64,000 nucleotides of DNA from NCBI GenBank assembly GCA_035502095.1, contig DATJUX010000022.1:1-64000 (forward strand), written 5' to 3'. The translations under genes and the position numbers were made by a program. Positions 17,844 through 27,477 of the stretch are shown piece after piece. Source of the DNA: JAKANT01 sp035502095 (GTDB taxonomy: Bacteria > Pseudomonadota > Gammaproteobacteria > Burkholderiales > Burkholderiaceae_F). The notes beneath the pieces are model-generated. The model was given only the letters and a program-made list of their open reading frames with translations, made no database searches and had not been told where the DNA came from. Each line of letters opens with the position of its first letter. Positions within the stretch are counted from its first letter, which is position 1.

Positions 17844-18887
17844 ATGGCCGCTGTCACGCAGGAGGCTGCGCGGCGTGCCGGCGCGGGTGAGGCGATCGTT
17901 GTGGCGCGCGAGATCGCCAAGTACTTCGATGTCTCGCTGCCCTGGCTGAATCGCGTGCTCGATCGCTCCGGCCGTCAGATCCTGCACGCGGTCGACGGCG
18001 TGAGTTTCGAGATCGCGCGCGGCGAGACCCTGGCGCTCGTCGGCGAATCGGGGTGCGGCAAGTCGACCCTGGCGCGTTTGCTGGTCGGGTTGTACGCGCC
18101 GACCCGCGGCCGGATCGAGTTCTTCGGCCGCGACCTGCGCGAGATGAACACGCCGTCCGGTCGCGGGATGCGGCAGAAGCTGCAGATGATCTTCCAGGAC
18201 CCGTACGCCAGCCTGAATCCGCGCTGGCGGGTGGCCGACATCGTCGCCGAGCCGTTGCGCGCGCACGGACTGATGACCGAGCGCGGCCCGATCGAGGCGC
18301 GCGTCGATGAACTCCTCACCCAAGTGCGCCTGGCCCCGGCCGACCGCGACAGGTACCCGCACCAGTTCTCCGGCGGCCAGCGGCAGCGCATCAGCATCGC
18401 CCGCGCGCTCGCCACGCACCCGGCATTCCTGGTGTGCGACGAACCGACCTCGGCGCTCGACGTTTCGGTGCAGGCGCAAGTCCTCAACCTGATGAAGGAC
18501 CTGCAGCGCGATCTCGGCCTGACGTATCTCTTCATCTCGCACAACCTGGCCGTGGTCCATCACATCTCCGACCGTGTCGGCGTGATGTACCTCGGTCGCA
18601 TCGTGGAACTCGCACCCAAGCGCACGCTGTTCGCGCATCCGCGGCATCCATACACGCGCATGCTGCTCGATGCGATTCCCGACCTCGCGATGAGCGGGCG
18701 GTCGCGCACGCCGGTGGCGGGCGAAGTGCCCAATCCGCTCGATCCGCCGCGGGGCTGTGCCTTTCACCCGCGCTGCCCGCATGCGAACGGGCGCTGCCGG
18801 CACGAAGTGCCGTTGCAGCAGCGGGTCAAACGCGACGGAGTCGAATCACTCGTCGCGTGCCACGCGATCGAGGAAGCGCGGATCTAG
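17844..18887 (+). CDS. Peptide ABC transporter ATP-binding protein, DppF type
   Basis: A 347-residue ATPase with Walker A GESGCGKS, Walker B FLVCDEPTSALD, ABC signature FSGGQRQRIS and switch His in FISHNL. The C-terminal domain contains the GCAFHPRCPHANGRC cysteine cluster typical of DppF/OppF. It starts one nucleotide after the DppD-type stop, indicating tight coupling. Last gene of the transporter operon; it converges on the following minus-strand lipoprotein 11 nt away. Confidence 0.93.
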   Translation: MAAVTQEAARRAGAGEAIVVAREIAKYFDVSLPWLNRVLDRSGRQILHAVDGVSFEIARGETLALVGESGCGKSTLARLLVGLYAPTRGRIEFFGRDLREMNTPSGRGMRQKLQMIFQDPYASLNPRWRVADIVAEPLRAHGLMTERGPIEARVDELLTQVRLAPADRDRYPHQFSGGQRQRISIARALATHPAFLVCDEPTSALDVSVQAQVLNLMKDLQRDLGLTYLFISHNLAVVHHISDRVGVMYLGRIVELAPKRTLFAHPRHPYTRMLLDAIPDLAMSGRSRTPVAGEVPNPLDPPRGCAFHPRCPHANGRCRHEVPLQQRVKRDGVESLVACHAIEEARI

Positions 18888-18898
18888 CGCCCGCTGTT

Positions 18899-19510
18899 CT
18901 ACTGCGTCGCGGCCGATCCGTTGGAGTCGGTACGCCCCGGTGCGGTGGTCGCGCGTGCGGCCGGGCTCGACGACGTCGGGTTCGCGAGCGGCGTCGCTTT
19001 CGCGGCAGGAGAGCCTGGGCTGGCACTCCTGCCCGCCGCGGCCGGATCACCGACATCGGCGACCACCGTCGCACGCGCCTCGTTGCCGGTCTCGAAGCGC
19101 AGATGCTGGCCGATGCGCAGTCGCAGCGGCGACGGGTAGGTGTACATCGCGCCGGTCGCATAGTCGACCAGCGTCGCGATCGATCCGCCCGGAATCAGCG
19201 AGTGCGCGATCGAGCTTTCGCCGTGCGGCACGACCGTGCCCTTTGCGAGCTGCGAGCCGCGCCGGCATTCGATTTCGAGATCGCTCGACGAGCGCCTGAT
19301 CTCGAGGTTGAGGGCGGGCGTATCGACCACGTAAGTGCCGGGACTGTGCGTGAGCGTGCAGGTCATGCCGCGCACCGGTCGGTCGCGGGCATCGACCGTG
19401 GTCACCTCGATGGTCTGCGTACTGCTCCCGGTGAGAGTCGCGCAGCCGGTCACCGTAAACAGCAGGCAGCCTATGCCTGCACGGGCGAATCCACGAAGGA
19501 AAGGAGGCAT
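18899..19510 (-). CDS. Lipoprotein, paralogue of the one at 21528-22013
   Basis: A 203-residue predicted lipoprotein. The signal peptide ends in a lipobox (TVTGC) followed by ATLTGSSTQTIEV. The domain has recurring features shared with the second copy 2 kb away: xQxIxVxxVDAxDxPVxGMxCxxS near the N-terminus, a DLEIECRRGS segment, and a C-terminal YPSPLRLRIGQHLRFE beta-rich stretch. This copy carries an extra C-terminal tail of about 45 residues rich in Ala, Ser, Pro and Thr. The pair flanks a DNA ligase and a small gene. Function is unknown; an outer-membrane or periplasmic location is predicted. Confidence 0.8.
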   Translation of the reverse strand: MPPFLRGFARAGIGCLLFTVTGCATLTGSSTQTIEVTTVDARDRPVRGMTCTLTHSPGTYVVDTPALNLEIRRSSSDLEIECRRGSQLAKGTVVPHGESSIAHSLIPGGSIATLVDYATGAMYTYPSPLRLRIGQHLRFETGNEARATVVADVGDPAAAGRSASPGSPAAKATPLANPTSSSPAARATTAPGRTDSNGSAATQ

Positions 19511-19672
19511 TCGGGCGCTCGCTGGGTCCTCTGGATAGTCGGCTACTGCGCGCCAAACTGAAGGCGCCGCGCGGCTTTTTTTCGGTGAGTCGCAGTGCGC
19601 AACGCGTGCGACACGACACGCACCGCATCACCGCGTACCACCAGACCCGGAAGCGCGCGCGCCTCGCCGCAC

Positions 19673-21223
19673 TTACTCGGAAGCGCGCGCGAGCTGCTCG
19701 GCGTAGATCGCGCGCACGGTGTCGATGGTGTCGGCGTCCGCCGCCGACTTGTCGACGCGATATCCCTTGACGCGCGCGAAGCGCAGCGCCAGACGGCCCG
19801 GATAGCGCGGACTCGCCTGCAGGTCGTTGAAGGCGATCTCCACGACCAGCTCCGGCCGCACGTGCACGGTGTATTCGTCGCGCGTCGTTTCCCGCGCCAG
19901 CAGCTCGCGCGTCTGCCACTCGAGCAGGTCGTCGGTGAGGCCCTTGAAGGTCTTGCCGAGCATGACGAAGCCGCCGCTGGCGGGGTCGCGCGCGCCGAGG
20001 TGCAGGTTCGAAAGCCAGCCACGCCTGCGTCCGCTGCCCCACTCGACCGCGAGCACCACCAGATCGAGGGTGCGGGCACGCTTGATCTTGAGCCAGCTCG
20101 CGCCCCGGCTGCCTGCCTCGTACGGCGCGTCCAACGCTTTCGCCATGAGTCCCTCGTGGCCGCGCGCCAACGCATCGGCGTAGAACGCCTGCGCTTCGGT
20201 CGCATCCGCGGTGATGATGCGCGGCACCCGCAGCGCGGGCGGCAGTGCCTCCGCCAGCGCGGCAAACCGCTCCTGGGCCGGCCGGTCGATCAGGTCGGTC
20301 GCGTCGCGCCGCAGACAGTCGAAGAAGTAACCCGCGAGCGGCAGCTCGGCGCGCAGCGCTTCCACGTCCAGCCGGCGCCCGAAGCGCCGCATGGTGACTT
20401 GAAAGGGCCGCGGCGCTCCGGTCGGGCCGACCGCGATCGCCTCGCCGTCGAGGATCAGGTCGTGCGCGGGCAGGTCGCGCACCGCTTCGACAATCTCCGG
20501 CACCGCCGGCGTGACCTCGTTCAGGTTGCGCGTGAAAACCCGCACGCGCCCGCCGTTCTTGTGGACCTGCACACGTGCCCCGTCGATCTTCCACTCGAAC
20601 GAGGCAGTGCCCAGGCGTTCAAGCGCGTCCGCGACATCGACCGCCGACTGCGCGAGCATCGGCTGCACCGGGCGATCGAGCTCGATCGAAAATCGGTCGA
20701 GTCCCGCCGCACCCTGCGTCCGCGCCGCGACTGCGACGATCCCGACGTCGCCCGCGAACATGGCCGCGCGCCGGACCGCGGCCACGGGGACGCTGCTCGC
20801 CGCGGCGACCGCTTCGAGCATCACGCCCTCGAGCGCGCCCTGGCGCAGTTCACCGACGAGCAGGCGCACGAGAAAGTCCTGCTCGTCACGGGTGGCGCGA
20901 GCGAGCAGTGCGCGCAGGCGCGTCGCGCGCTCGCCTGCCGATCCCTGGCCCGTGGTGGCGGCGATCGCGGCCAGCGCCGCATCGACCTCGACGAGCGTGA
21001 GCGTCGCGTCGACGGCGGCTGCATCGCCGCGCACCGCACTCAACGATGCGTAACCGATGCCGAGCCTGCTCTGCAATGTTTCGCCGGAGAGAAATGCCAC
21101 GGCAATCGCCACCTCGTCCGGCGCGGCCGCGCGCAGGCACGCCGCGATCACATCGCGCTTGCCGAGCCGGCTCGCGGTCCGGGCCGCCTGCGACGATGCC
21201 GCGACGAGGTCGGCGAGCTTCAT
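19673..21223 (-). CDS. ATP-dependent DNA ligase (actinobacterial LigB-like)
   Basis: A 516-residue ATP-dependent DNA ligase that seals nicks using an enzyme-adenylate. The nucleotidyltransferase motif I is EWKIDGARVQ with adenylated Lys212; later motifs include LILDGEAIAV (motif III), YEAGSRGASWLKIK (motifs IV/V region) and the C-terminal OB-fold. The N-terminal DNA-binding domain starts MKLADLVAASSQ and resembles LigB-type ligases of actinobacteria more than the ligases of the Lhr/PdeM repair cluster. No Ku, polymerase or nuclease domain is attached. The ATG at 21223 gives this N-terminus; upstream codons read as noise. It follows a small gene by 4 nt. The housekeeping NAD ligase is expected elsewhere. 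Confidence 0.92.
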   Translation of the reverse strand: MKLADLVAASSQAARTASRLGKRDVIAACLRAAAPDEVAIAVAFLSGETLQSRLGIGYASLSAVRGDAAAVDATLTLVEVDAALAAIAATTGQGSAGERATRLRALLARATRDEQDFLVRLLVGELRQGALEGVMLEAVAAASSVPVAAVRRAAMFAGDVGIVAVAARTQGAAGLDRFSIELDRPVQPMLAQSAVDVADALERLGTASFEWKIDGARVQVHKNGGRVRVFTRNLNEVTPAVPEIVEAVRDLPAHDLILDGEAIAVGPTGAPRPFQVTMRRFGRRLDVEALRAELPLAGYFFDCLRRDATDLIDRPAQERFAALAEALPPALRVPRIITADATEAQAFYADALARGHEGLMAKALDAPYEAGSRGASWLKIKRARTLDLVVLAVEWGSGRRRGWLSNLHLGARDPASGGFVMLGKTFKGLTDDLLEWQTRELLARETTRDEYTVHVRPELVVEIAFNDLQASPRYPGRLALRFARVKGYRVDKSAADADTIDTVRAIYAEQLARASE

Positions 21224-21227
21224 CGGC

Positions 21228-21488
21228 TTACGGCGTTGCGCTCGCGCCCTCTTCCGTCGGCGCCGGCAGCGCGAACGACGCCAGCCAGCGCGTGCCGACG
21301 TACTCGCCGCCGGTCGCCGCGGGCAACGACGCGTCGACGTCCGCTTCGATGGCGGCGACGTCGACGTCGCGCGCATTCGTGCGCAGGTGATAGGGGCACT
21401 CGGTGCCGACGTTGCGCAGCGCGATGTCCAGCCTGCGTGCGACGCCGGCATGCAGAACTGGGGTCGGAGCGGCGGACATCGACCGCAC
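21228..21488 (-). CDS. Small protein upstream of DNA ligase, unknown
   Basis: An 86-residue reading frame with good G/C third-position bias, ending 4 nt before the ligase start, so the two are probably cotranscribed. The N-terminal half (RRLDIALRNVGTECPYHL) and the C-terminal segment (GTRWLASFAL) look like pieces of a larger enzyme domain, perhaps related to DUF2891-type proteins, but this is only a resemblance. It may be a genuine small protein or a truncated gene. Confidence 0.5.
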   Translation of the reverse strand: MRSMSAAPTPVLHAGVARRLDIALRNVGTECPYHLRTNARDVDVAAIEADVDASLPAATGGEYVGTRWLASFALPAPTEEGASATP

Positions 21489-21527
21489 GTTAGCGGTCGC
21501 GCATGTCCCGGCGCAAGGGAAGCGCGG

Positions 21528-22013
21528 TCAGGGAACGTCGGCCAGCAGGCCCTCGGCCGGCTTGCCCGGCGCCTGGCGATCGGCGTCGAACACGAGGTGC
21601 ACGCCGATGCGCAGCCGGATCCAATCCGGATACGCGTAGCGGTAGCCGCTGAAATGATCGACCGCGAGCATGGCGGTGCCACCCGGCAGCAATGCCTTGA
21701 CGGCATCACCCACCACGGGGCCGCGCGAGACGGCGGTGCCGCGTGCGATCAGGCTGCCGCGGTGGCATTCGATAAGGAGGTCGCTCGCGGAGCGACGCAC
21801 CTTGAGATCACGCATCGGCGCATCGCCGAAGTAGTCGGCCGATGCATTGCTGACGCGACAGCGCATGCCCTGGACGGGCTGGTCCATCGCGTCCACGACC
21901 TGGACGTCGATCGACTGCATCGCGTTTCCCGTGACGGTCGCGCAGCCAGCGAGCATGAAAACGCCGATCGCGGCGAGGAGGCGCAGGGCGAGGACGTGAG
22001 GGAGGGCGCGCAC
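21528..22013 (-). CDS. Lipoprotein, paralogue of the one at 18899-19510
   Basis: A 161-residue predicted lipoprotein with a signal peptide and lipobox (MLAGC) followed by ATVTGNAMQSIDV. It aligns along its whole length with the lipoprotein at 18899-19510: VxVVDAMDQPVQGMRC, SASDLLIECHRGSLIARGT and YPDWIRLRIGVHLVFD are shared positions. It lacks the low-complexity tail of the other copy. It is the first of four same-strand genes (lipoprotein, small gene, ligase, lipoprotein), which may form one transcription unit. Function unknown. Confidence 0.8.
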   Translation of the reverse strand: MRALPHVLALRLLAAIGVFMLAGCATVTGNAMQSIDVQVVDAMDQPVQGMRCRVSNASADYFGDAPMRDLKVRRSASDLLIECHRGSLIARGTAVSRGPVVGDAVKALLPGGTAMLAVDHFSGYRYAYPDWIRLRIGVHLVFDADRQAPGKPAEGLLADVP

Positions 22014-22179
22014 GAGGGGATGCTACGAAGCCCGCATCGCTGCGCGTAATCACGCGCTGCACGGCCGGAAGGATGAGCGCGGCGGATGGACTACCGCAGG
22101 CGCGTTCGCGTCTCACGCGCGACGCCCGCGGCGCATAGCAATCCGGGTCCCGGGGCCGGGCTGGGCCAGGGCGAGCACT

Positions 22180-23385
22180 TTAGTCGCAGGGCAGGGCAAG
22201 CGGCGCCGGAACGCGCCGCCGCTCGCCATCGGCGTCCGTCAGCGTTTCCAGGAACGCGACCAGGTCGTCGATCTCGCTGAAGCTCAGGTCGAGGCGCCGC
22301 AGGATTCGCTCGCCGTCGGCGTGCAGCCGGTCCTCGTCGAGCTCGCTGTAGTGCACGACGACGTCGCGCAAGGTGGGAAAAGTTCCATCGTGCATGTAGG
22401 GTGCGGTGACCGCCACGTTGCGCAGGCTCGGGGTGCGGAACTCGCCCCAGTTGCGATGCTCGAGCTGGACGTGGCGCGTTGCCTGCGCTGTGGCACGCGC
22501 GGGGTCGTCGTTGTATTGCCCGAGGAGATTGAACGGGCTCGCGCGAACGTTGCGGATGCCGTCGTATCGCCCGGGGTCGATGACGCCGGGCCGGATGAAG
22601 AACGGCACGCCGCTGTCGTGGAACTCGCCGTTCGTGAAATTGGGTCCGCTGTGGCAGACGAAGCAGTTGCCGCGTCCCTCGAAAAGACGCAGGCCGCGCT
22701 TGGCGGCCTCCGGATAACGTGCCTCTGCGGCGTGGTCTCCGGCCGCGAGCGCATCGCGGAACTCGTCGAACGGCGTGCGGCCGGTCGTCAGTGTCTCCTC
22801 GAATGCAGCCAGGGCCTTGGCCACGTCGACCAGCACCAGCTCGTCGTTCGCGGGCACGGGCCGCTTGAAAGCCACCTGATAGCGACACGCCATGCCGTCG
22901 CCGGTGCGCATGGCATGCGCCACCGCCTGCGCGCTGGACCCGAGTTCACGCGCATCGAGGATCGGGCGCAGCGTCTGCATCCACAGGCTGTCGGACGTGC
23001 CGCCCCAGCCGTACCAGCGTTGCAGGCGGAGGTTGGCAAGCGACTGCGCGTTGCGGTCGAGCGGGCCCAGGGCATGCGCGCGCGCAAGCGAGTCGGTGAA
23101 TGCGCGGTCCGGCTGATGGCATGCAACGCACGCGACGTATCCATTCGGGGAGAAGCGCGGGTCGAAGAAAAGGCGGCGGCCGAGGTCGATCGCGTACGGG
23201 TCACCCGAGACCCGGTTGCTCGGATCGTGCGTCACCGGAGGCGGCCACGGGCCGTGCGCGACGATGCGCGCGATTTCCTCGTCCGTGAACGCGACCGGCG
23301 CGTCGGCGCGTGCCGTTCCCACCAGGCAACCCGCCGCAAAGGCAAGGGGAGCGAGGCGGGCGATCGCACGGTGCGCGGGCGGCAT
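22180..23385 (-). CDS. Dihaem cytochrome c peroxidase / MauG family protein
   Basis: A 401-residue periplasmic dihaem enzyme. After a signal peptide (about 1-27) there are two haem c motifs, CVACH in the N-terminal domain and CFVCH in the C-terminal domain, plus conserved FFDPRFSPNG and FRTPSLRNV...PYMHDGTF segments that define the CcpA/MauG family. Members reduce hydrogen peroxide with electrons from small cytochromes or carry out radical oxidation of partner proteins. No mau genes are nearby. It stands alone between the ligase cluster and the uracil operon. Confidence 0.92.
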   Translation of the reverse strand: MPPAHRAIARLAPLAFAAGCLVGTARADAPVAFTDEEIARIVAHGPWPPPVTHDPSNRVSGDPYAIDLGRRLFFDPRFSPNGYVACVACHQPDRAFTDSLARAHALGPLDRNAQSLANLRLQRWYGWGGTSDSLWMQTLRPILDARELGSSAQAVAHAMRTGDGMACRYQVAFKRPVPANDELVLVDVAKALAAFEETLTTGRTPFDEFRDALAAGDHAAEARYPEAAKRGLRLFEGRGNCFVCHSGPNFTNGEFHDSGVPFFIRPGVIDPGRYDGIRNVRASPFNLLGQYNDDPARATAQATRHVQLEHRNWGEFRTPSLRNVAVTAPYMHDGTFPTLRDVVVHYSELDEDRLHADGERILRRLDLSFSEIDDLVAFLETLTDADGERRRVPAPLALPCD

Positions 23386-23450
23386 CGACGTACCTCCGGT
23401 CGACGTGTTCGATTCTGCGCCGAAACACGCCGCCCGATCTCAGCACCGAC

Positions 23451-24080
<630 letters not shown>

Positions 24081-24097
24081 GGCCTTCTCCCTTGCCG

Positions 24098-25360
24098 TCA
24101 GAACACCGTGCCGTCGCTCACGATGTCGAGCGGGGGCAGCCCGCCGCGGAGTTCGTGCGCGAGTGCGCGGCCGGCCGCCCACGTGCCGCCCTCAAGCACG
24201 CAAGCCAGCGGCATCGCGGCTGCGTCCCGCCGCAGCGCTGCCCGCACGCGTAGCGCGAGGTCGTCGATCAGCGCAACGGTGAGGGCGCGCCACTCGACGA
24301 TCGGCGCATCGCCGACGTGCCACGTCTTGTGCAGCAACTGCGGATCACGCGCGACGATCACGCCGGTGTCGAGCAGGAGGCCGCCGTTGCGGTATTCCGG
24401 CAGCGCGGTCAGGGCGTCGCGCCCGGTCACCGGCACGCCTGCCCATTCGAACGGCTCGAACAGCGAGTAGGCGAGCCATTGCGACAGCTTGTGGAATGGG
24501 ACCCAGCCATCGGAAGGATCGGCCGCGTCAGCGTGCCCGCCATCGTGCGCGGCCGGGTGCGGCCAGACATCGCCGAGCGGTTCGTCACCGAGCCGGCTGG
24601 CGGTCAGCCAGATGCTGCTGCCCTGATCGAGCAAAACCCGCAGGATCGAGGAGGCGCCCACCTCGCGCCGCCCATCGCGCACGAGGAAGTCGAACAGATG
24701 GCCTGGGCGCGCGGCCGCGCCGAACGCCTGCGGCCGTGCGAGCAAGGCGGCGCCGAGACGGCGCAGGAGGCTGGCGCGGCCCTCGAGGCCGACCAGCGGA
24801 TTGACTTCACTCACCTGGAACCACTGCGCAAGCGTCGGCGTGTCGAGGGCCACGAGCGCGCTGCCGTCGACGCGAAGCGGTCGTGCCGGGTCGCTGGAGA
24901 AGACACCTTGTTCGAAGGCGCGCAGGCTCGCGATCGCGAGGCCCTCGGAGCGCGCAAAGACGCGGCCGCTCTCCTTCTCCAGGTACCGCCACTTGTCACC
25001 TGCACCCGCATCCAGCAGCACGCTGACGACGGCGAGATCGATCCGGCAGCGTGCCTGCTCGACCGCGTCGAGGCGGGCGAGCTGGCCGCCGAGCTCCCGG
25101 TTGCGGTCGATGCCGCCGGCCTGGAAGTGGCGCCAGCGGCTGTGATACGGGATCGACAGGTCCGGATAACGCGCGCGCGTCACGCGCGCGACGTGCTCGG
25201 TCGCGGCGGCGAGTCGATTCTCGCCACCGAGCATGAACCACTCGGATCGGCCCGCCGCGACGGCGGCGCGAATGACGGCGCAGCGCAGCCGGATCGTTCG
25301 TGGATCGCGCAGCTTGTCGACCGCTGCGGCGAGCGCCGGCACCGTCGGCGCGGCGCTCAC
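24098..25360 (-). CDS. URC4/urg3-family protein of uracil catabolism (DUF1688)
   Basis: A 420-residue protein of the URC4/urg3 (DUF1688) family, first found in the yeast uracil-catabolism pathway and widespread in bacteria beside URC1 and uracil phosphoribosyltransferase. Characteristic segments include HSRWRHFQAGG, VSVLLDAGAGDKWRY and FHKLSQWLAYSLFEP. Its biochemical step is poorly defined. The start is GTG at 25360, overlapping the stop of the upstream cyclohydrolase-like gene by 4 nt, and it ends 18 nt before upp, so the three are translated as a unit. Confidence 0.9.
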   Translation of the reverse strand: MSAAPTVPALAAAVDKLRDPRTIRLRCAVIRAAVAAGRSEWFMLGGENRLAAATEHVARVTRARYPDLSIPYHSRWRHFQAGGIDRNRELGGQLARLDAVEQARCRIDLAVVSVLLDAGAGDKWRYLEKESGRVFARSEGLAIASLRAFEQGVFSSDPARPLRVDGSALVALDTPTLAQWFQVSEVNPLVGLEGRASLLRRLGAALLARPQAFGAAARPGHLFDFLVRDGRREVGASSILRVLLDQGSSIWLTASRLGDEPLGDVWPHPAAHDGGHADAADPSDGWVPFHKLSQWLAYSLFEPFEWAGVPVTGRDALTALPEYRNGGLLLDTGVIVARDPQLLHKTWHVGDAPIVEWRALTVALIDDLALRVRAALRRDAAAMPLACVLEGGTWAAGRALAHELRGGLPPLDIVSDGTVF

Positions 25361-26640
25361 TTCAGGTCCCGACCCTTGATCGCGGCAAGTTCCTCGCCGT
25401 TGGCGGGCGCATCGCCGGCGGCGAAATAGCCGGCGGCCATCTTCGCTTCGATCTCCACCTTCGCGTCTGCGGGCACCAGATCCTCCGGGATCCTGACCCG
25501 CTCCCCGACCTCGATGCCGGAGCCGACGATGGCGTCGTATTTCATGTTGCTCATCGAGACGAGACGGTGGATCTTTCTGACGCCGAGCCAGTGCAGCGCG
25601 TCCGGCATCAGTTCCTGGAAGCGCATGTCCTGCACGCCGGCCACGCACTCGGTACGCAGGAAATACTTGTCGGCGGAATCCCCGCCTTCCTGTCGCTTGC
25701 GCGCGTTGTAGACAAGGAACTTCGTGACCTCGCCCAGCGCGCGTCCCTCCTTGCGCGAGTAGACGATCAAGCCGACGCCGCCGGACCCGCCGAACTCCTC
25801 GCTCTGCGCCCCGCGGATGCATTCTTCGATCGCGTGCGTGAGATACGGCCGGCAGGTGCAGATATCGGAGCCGAACACGTCCGAACCGTTGCATTCGTCG
25901 TGCACGCGCGCCGTCAGACTGATGGACGGGTCCGCGAGCTGCTGCGGATCGCCGAAGATGTAGGCCGTCTGGCCACCGATCGGTGGGAGGAAAACCTCGA
26001 GGTCGCTGCGCGTGACGAGCTCCGGATACATGCCGCCGGTCTCCTCGAACAGTGCGCGCCGCAGGTCTGCCTCGCTGACGCCGAAACGCTGCGCCACGCC
26101 GGGCAGCCACCAGACCGGCTCGATCGCGACCTTCGTGACCAGGGCCGAGCCCGATTCCAGGAGCACCCGGCCGTCCGGATGCAGGCGCCGGAACGCCATC
26201 GCGATGCGGACCTCGGGCATGTCGATTCGGGCCTGGGTGACGGCGATCGTGGGCCGGATGTCGAACCCCTTTGCGATCTGCTCGCGATAGACCTCCGCGA
26301 CGATGGCGCCGAACGGGTCGAGCGAAACGATCCGGTCCGGCTCGAACCACTGCGGATAGGGCCCGATCGGCGCAGTTGGCAGCGTGTTCGTCAGGTCGGC
26401 ACGATGTCCACGCGGCAATGCCTTCGCGGCAACCGCGAGCGCCCGGTACACGCCGTACGAGCCGCTGTGGCTGCCGATCACGTTGCGATGCAACCGGTTG
26501 GTCGTGGTCCCGATCACGGGGCCCCGTTCGGTGGTGTCGCGCGCGCCCCAGTGGATGGTCAGGAGCTCGGCGTCGGTCGTCGGCGGGTGCGAGGTCAGCC
26601 GTATGTGGCCGGGTTTGGTCATGGCCGCGTCAGCGGGCAT
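25357..26640 (-). CDS. GTP cyclohydrolase II-like protein, URC1 type
   Basis: A 427-residue protein with a GTP cyclohydrolase II domain in its C-terminal half. The zinc-binding cysteines Cys250, Cys261 and Cys263 (ECN...DICTCRPYL) match RibA spacing, and the VGLIVYSRKEGRALG segment is also RibA-like. The roughly 190-residue N-terminal extension distinguishes URC1-type proteins, which act on a uridine nucleotide in uracil breakdown, from riboflavin-pathway RibA. The gene order URC1-URC4-upp supports this. The ATG at 26640 is preferred because GGAG lies 8 nt upstream; another in-frame ATG is at 26622. Confidence 0.9.
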   Translation of the reverse strand: MPADAAMTKPGHIRLTSHPPTTDAELLTIHWGARDTTERGPVIGTTTNRLHRNVIGSHSGSYGVYRALAVAAKALPRGHRADLTNTLPTAPIGPYPQWFEPDRIVSLDPFGAIVAEVYREQIAKGFDIRPTIAVTQARIDMPEVRIAMAFRRLHPDGRVLLESGSALVTKVAIEPVWWLPGVAQRFGVSEADLRRALFEETGGMYPELVTRSDLEVFLPPIGGQTAYIFGDPQQLADPSISLTARVHDECNGSDVFGSDICTCRPYLTHAIEECIRGAQSEEFGGSGGVGLIVYSRKEGRALGEVTKFLVYNARKRQEGGDSADKYFLRTECVAGVQDMRFQELMPDALHWLGVRKIHRLVSMSNMKYDAIVGSGIEVGERVRIPEDLVPADAKVEIEAKMAAGYFAAGDAPANGEELAAIKGRDLK

Positions 26641-26729
26641 GCAGAGGGCTCCGTTGCAGGGCAAATTCGAGCGTAATACGAATCACCGGGGCCGGCAGCC
26701 GGCTCCCGGCTCGCTGATACGATGGCCGC

Positions 26730-27407
26730 ATGAACGAGCGCTGGTTCCCCCGCTTCGCACGCCGCCAGGACCTCGGCCTCGGCCTGCGCGAGTTCGACCG
26801 CCTCGCCAGGCTGGATTCGCCGCAGCGGATCCAGGCGTTCCTGAACGCCATTCCGATCAACCACGAGCTCGAAGGCGAAACGGTCCACTCGGTGCACAAC
26901 GTCCTGCGCAACCGCCGGGCGCACTGTATCGAGGGCGCGTTCGTTGCCGCCTGCGCGCTCTGGATCCACGGCGAACCGCCTTTCGTCATGCACCTCGACT
27001 GCGAGCTGAGCGACTACCCGCATGTGATCGCCCTGTTCCGGCGCAACGGTGCCTGGGGTGCGATCTCGAAGACCAACGGGGTCGCCCTGCGTTACCGCGA
27101 TCCCGTCTACCGCAGCCTGCGCGAACTCGCGTTGTCGTATTTCCACGAGTACAGCGACCGGCGCGGCCGGCGTACTTTGCGCAGCTACTCCGGCGCGTTC
27201 GACCTGCGGCGCCTGGACGTGACGCAATGGGTGTGCAACGAGGAAGACTGCTGGGACGCACACGATCGGCTGGCCGAGCTGCGTCACTATCCGCTCGTGC
27301 ACGCGCGCCAGGTGCCGCACCTTTCGCGCCGCGATCCGTTCGAGCAGCGCATGGCGGACGCGGTGCAGTACCCGAAGCCGAAGCTGAACGGGCGGCGGGC
27401 GGCGTAG
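26730..27407 (+). CDS. Predicted transglutaminase-like protein
   Basis: A 225-residue soluble protein with no signal peptide. A transglutaminase/papain-like triad can be proposed: Cys66 in RAHCIEGAFVAA, His98 in SDYPHVIALF and Asn116 in SKTNGV, in the Cys-His-Asn/Asp order and spacing of bacterial transglutaminase-like cysteine proteases. The VHNVLRNRRAHCIEGA segment is the kind of cysteine helix used in that fold. Substrate and role are unknown. It stands alone and is divergent from the uracil operon. Confidence 0.7.
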   Translation: MNERWFPRFARRQDLGLGLREFDRLARLDSPQRIQAFLNAIPINHELEGETVHSVHNVLRNRRAHCIEGAFVAACALWIHGEPPFVMHLDCELSDYPHVIALFRRNGAWGAISKTNGVALRYRDPVYRSLRELALSYFHEYSDRRGRRTLRSYSGAFDLRRLDVTQWVCNEEDCWDAHDRLAELRHYPLVHARQVPHLSRRDPFEQRMADAVQYPKPKLNGRRAA

Positions 27408-27409
27408 CA

Positions 27410-27475
27410 GTCCGGCCCCACGGGGGCGACGGGCGAGGGCTGAGATCCTTCGGCTTGGCGCGCGATGACAGGCCG
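27410..27475. repeat. Palindromic intergenic repeat cluster (two families side by side)
   Basis: Between the transglutaminase-like gene and the convergent FixH-like gene lies GGCCCCACGGGGGCGACGGG with CGAGGGCT after it, resembling the GGGCGAGGGCT repeat also found inside uvrA and at 45530. Immediately next comes GATCCTTCGGCTTGGCGCGC followed by GATGACA, a half-copy of the repeat seen at 42056 and 54213. Confidence 0.5.
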
Positions 27476-27477
27476 CG

